A stretch of 26,288 nucleotides of DNA from Rhodocyclaceae bacterium UBA1310 (lineage in GTDB: Bacteria > Pseudomonadota > Gammaproteobacteria > Burkholderiales > Rhodocyclaceae): the NCBI GenBank assembly GCA_002307175.1, contig DBTS01000110.1, forward strand, positions 24,435-50,722, given 5' to 3'. The translations under genes were made by a program, and so were the position numbers. Positions 24,424 through 26,288 of the stretch are shown here, piece after piece (the stretch's first letter is position 1; the number at the start of each line of letters is the position of its first letter). Under the pieces are notes generated by a model, which saw only the letters and a program-made list of their open reading frames with translations, ran no database searches and was not told the DNA's origin.

Positions 24424-26288
24424 CTATTCAAGCGCCTTGGCAATCACTTCGCCGACATCCGCCGAGAGTTTCTCGAGCGAACGGATGCGTTCAAGCTGTT
24501 CGCGGGCATGGCGCTGGCGTGTTGCGTCGAATTTGCGCCAGCGATCAAAACTGCGGGCGATTCTTGCCGCCACCTGCGGGTTCATGGCATCGAGCTGCAG
24601 GATCACATCTGCGGCGAGCCGATAGCCGGAGCCATCGGCGGCGTGGAAATACTTCGGATTGGCGCCGCAGAATGCCCGTACCAGGGCGTACACCTTGTTC
24701 GGGTTGCGGATATCGAAGGCCTCGTGTGCCATCAGGGCGCGCACATCCTGCGTGGTGCTGGGCAGGCTGGAGGTAGCCTGCACCTGCAGCCATTTGTCGA
24801 CCACCAGTGCCTCGTGCTTCCAGCGGCTGAAGAAGCTGTCGAGGATGGCGTGGCGTTCCGGAATATCCAGATGGGCGATCGTGCTCAGCGCCGCAAAGGT
24901 ATCCGTCATGTTCGCGGCATTTTCAAAATGTTCGATGACGAGTGCGTTTGATTCGCTGTCTCCGATTTCGGCGAGATAACCCAGGCAGACGTTGCGTAAC
25001 GCGCGGTGCCCGCTTTGATGGGCATCTGGTGCGTAAGGCACGTCGAGTGCGAGTTGCCGGTAGGTGCTTTCGAACTGCTGGCGCAGGGCGCGGGCCAGCG
25101 CACTGCGGAGTGCCGTGCGCGCCTCATGGATCGCATCAGGATCAACCACCTCCATCTGTTCCGCGAGATAGGTTTCCGTCGGCAGCACCAGGGCTTCGGC
25201 GACGAGCGCCGGATCGCCACCGGTCTCCATTGCCGAGGCCAGCAGATCACCTATCGCGGTGATATATGCATCTGGAATCCAGTTGACGGCCTTGCCGCTG
25301 CGGCTGGCCTCAATGCCTTTCTGCAGCAACTTGCAGGCCAGCCGTTGGCCCGCTTCCCAACGGTTGAAGGCGTCCGTGTCATAGCGCATCAGGTGCGTCA
25401 GTTCGGCATCCGAGAACGGGTAATCCAGGATGACCGGCGCAGAGAAGCCGCGCAGCAGTGATGGCACGGGCACTTCATCGATATTCTCGAATACGAAGCT
25501 CTGGCGCTCCTGCGTGATCGACAGGGTCAGTTCTGTGGCGTTGCCAGTGGCCTGCCCGGCCAGCTGCAGCGGCAGTGCCTTGCCCTGCTGGTCGAAGAGG
25601 GCGAGCACCAGTGGCAGATGGTAGGGGCCACGAGCCTGTGGCATGCCTTCACGTGCCAGGCGTGCCTCGTAGGCGGTTGGCGGCAGGGCCTGTTCCACGC
25701 TCAGAGTGTAGCGGCGATTGGCGGCATCATATTCGCTTCTGACGAACAGGCGAGGGGTGCCGGCCTGGTTGTACCAGCGCTGAAACTGCGTCAGATCGAG
25801 GCCCGAGGCATCCTGCATGGCAGCCACGAAATCCTCGCAGGTGACGGCCTGACCATCATGACGCTGGAAATAAAGGTCCATGCCACGGCGGAAAGCCTGC
25901 GCGCCGATCAGCGTATGGATCATGCGGATGACTTCGGCGCCCTTCTCATACACCGTGGCGGTGTAGAAGTTGTTGATCTCGGCGTAGTTGGCCGGGCGGA
26001 TCGGGTGTGCCATGGGCCCGGCATCCTCGGGGAACTGGGCGGCGCGCAGGCCGCGTACTTCCTGGATGCGGGTGATCGCCGCAGAGTGCACATCCATGCC
26101 GAACTGCTGATCGCGGAAGACGGTGAGCCCTTCCTTGAGCGAGAGCTGGAACCAGTCGCGGCAGGTGACGCGGTCACCTGTCCAGTTGTGAAAATATTCG
26201 TGGGCGACGACGCGGTCAATGTTCTGGAAATCGGTATCGGTGGCCGTGTCGGGGCGGGCCAGTACGTACTTGGTGTTGAAGATGTTCA
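24424..26288 (-). CDS. pepN: Aminopeptidase N, M1 family (C-terminal part)
   Basis: The last 620 codons of aminopeptidase N, a zinc exopeptidase that removes N-terminal residues in the cytoplasm. The frame is open to the right edge, where it begins NIFNTKYVLARPDTATDTDF. The zinc site is in the window: VAHEYFHNWTGDRVTCRDW (HExxH), then LSLKEGLTVFRDQ (third ligand Glu). Other features are VYEKGAEVIRMIHTLIG with the catalytic Tyr region (YTATVYEKG), the GMDLYFQRHDGQAVTCEDF segment, RWYNQAGTP, and the long helical C-terminal domain (DVRALMAHEAFDIRNPNKVYALVRAFCGANP) of proteobacterial PepN. The conserved GAMEN substrate motif must lie just upstream. The C-terminus ends normally at TAG 24424. No truncation is seen inside the window. 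Confidence 0.97.
   Translation of the reverse strand, partial: NIFNTKYVLARPDTATDTDFQNIDRVVAHEYFHNWTGDRVTCRDWFQLSLKEGLTVFRDQQFGMDVHSAAITRIQEVRGLRAAQFPEDAGPMAHPIRPANYAEINNFYTATVYEKGAEVIRMIHTLIGAQAFRRGMDLYFQRHDGQAVTCEDFVAAMQDASGLDLTQFQRWYNQAGTPRLFVRSEYDAANRRYTLSVEQALPPTAYEARLAREGMPQARGPYHLPLVLALFDQQGKALPLQLAGQATGNATELTLSITQERQSFVFENIDEVPVPSLLRGFSAPVILDYPFSDAELTHLMRYDTDAFNRWEAGQRLACKLLQKGIEASRSGKAVNWIPDAYITAIGDLLASAMETGGDPALVAEALVLPTETYLAEQMEVVDPDAIHEARTALRSALARALRQQFESTYRQLALDVPYAPDAHQSGHRALRNVCLGYLAEIGDSESNALVIEHFENAANMTDTFAALSTIAHLDIPERHAILDSFFSRWKHEALVVDKWLQVQATSSLPSTTQDVRALMAHEAFDIRNPNKVYALVRAFCGANPKYFHAADGSGYRLAADVILQLDAMNPQVAARIARSFDRWRKFDATRQRHAREQLERIRSLEKLSADVGEVIAKALE

Overview
The window looks like chromosomal DNA of a betaproteobacterium. 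Codon use is GC-rich, and the gene set combines B12-dependent MetH, M1-family PepN, DusA, NodT-type efflux lipoproteins, a FecR/DUF6600 protein and several LysR and HxlR regulators. I cannot place it below class level from sequence alone. Most genes are housekeeping or stress genes in short transcription units. There is no phage, transposase, CRISPR array, rRNA or tRNA that I can support.

Layout, left to right. (1) 1-2697: the C-terminal 516 codons of metH converge on a DUF4272 gene across a strong bidirectional terminator. (2) 2808-3977: a flavodoxin-like quinone reductase and a divergent HxlR regulator, with two perfect palindromes between them; probably an electrophile/quinone-responsive switch. 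(3) 4043-6756: an outer-membrane efflux lipoprotein and a periplasmic adaptor in one operon, with no inner-membrane pump beside them. (4) 6757-7929: a gene-poor stretch holding a decayed NTF2/SnoaL-like gene that appears fused to the start of a polysaccharide-deacetylase gene. (5) 7930-10291: a flavin-reductase-like protein, then an overlapping pair on the minus strand (DOMON-like protein and a NamZ/DUF1343 exo-muramidase). (6) 10433-12651: a secreted FecR plus DUF6600 protein with a long Gln/Arg/Asp repeat tail encoded by a 102-bp tandem repeat. (7) 12678-15356: an SDR oxidoreductase with divergent LysR, then an aldo/keto reductase. (8) 15521-18107: a secreted proline-rich beta-helix protein, a lone NifX-like cluster-binding protein, and a DUF4337 membrane protein, with a nested palindromic element between the last two. 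(9) 18186-20414: dusA, a BamE-like lipoprotein with a strong terminator, and two tiny minus-strand ORFs with good ribosome-binding sites. (10) 20412-26288: a LysR regulator, a membrane GGDEF-EAL protein with a composite sensor, a second BamE-like lipoprotein with a TTG start, and the C-terminal part of pepN running off the right edge.

Functional themes are envelope biology (efflux, lipoproteins, cell-wall turnover, the Trp-rich FecR protein, the beta-helix protein) and small redox enzymes under local regulators. I did not find a clear new multi-gene system. The best leads are the Gln-rich repeat protein, the dual-palindrome HxlR switch, the beta-helix protein, the fused pseudogene, the pump-less efflux pair and the tandem tiny ORFs.
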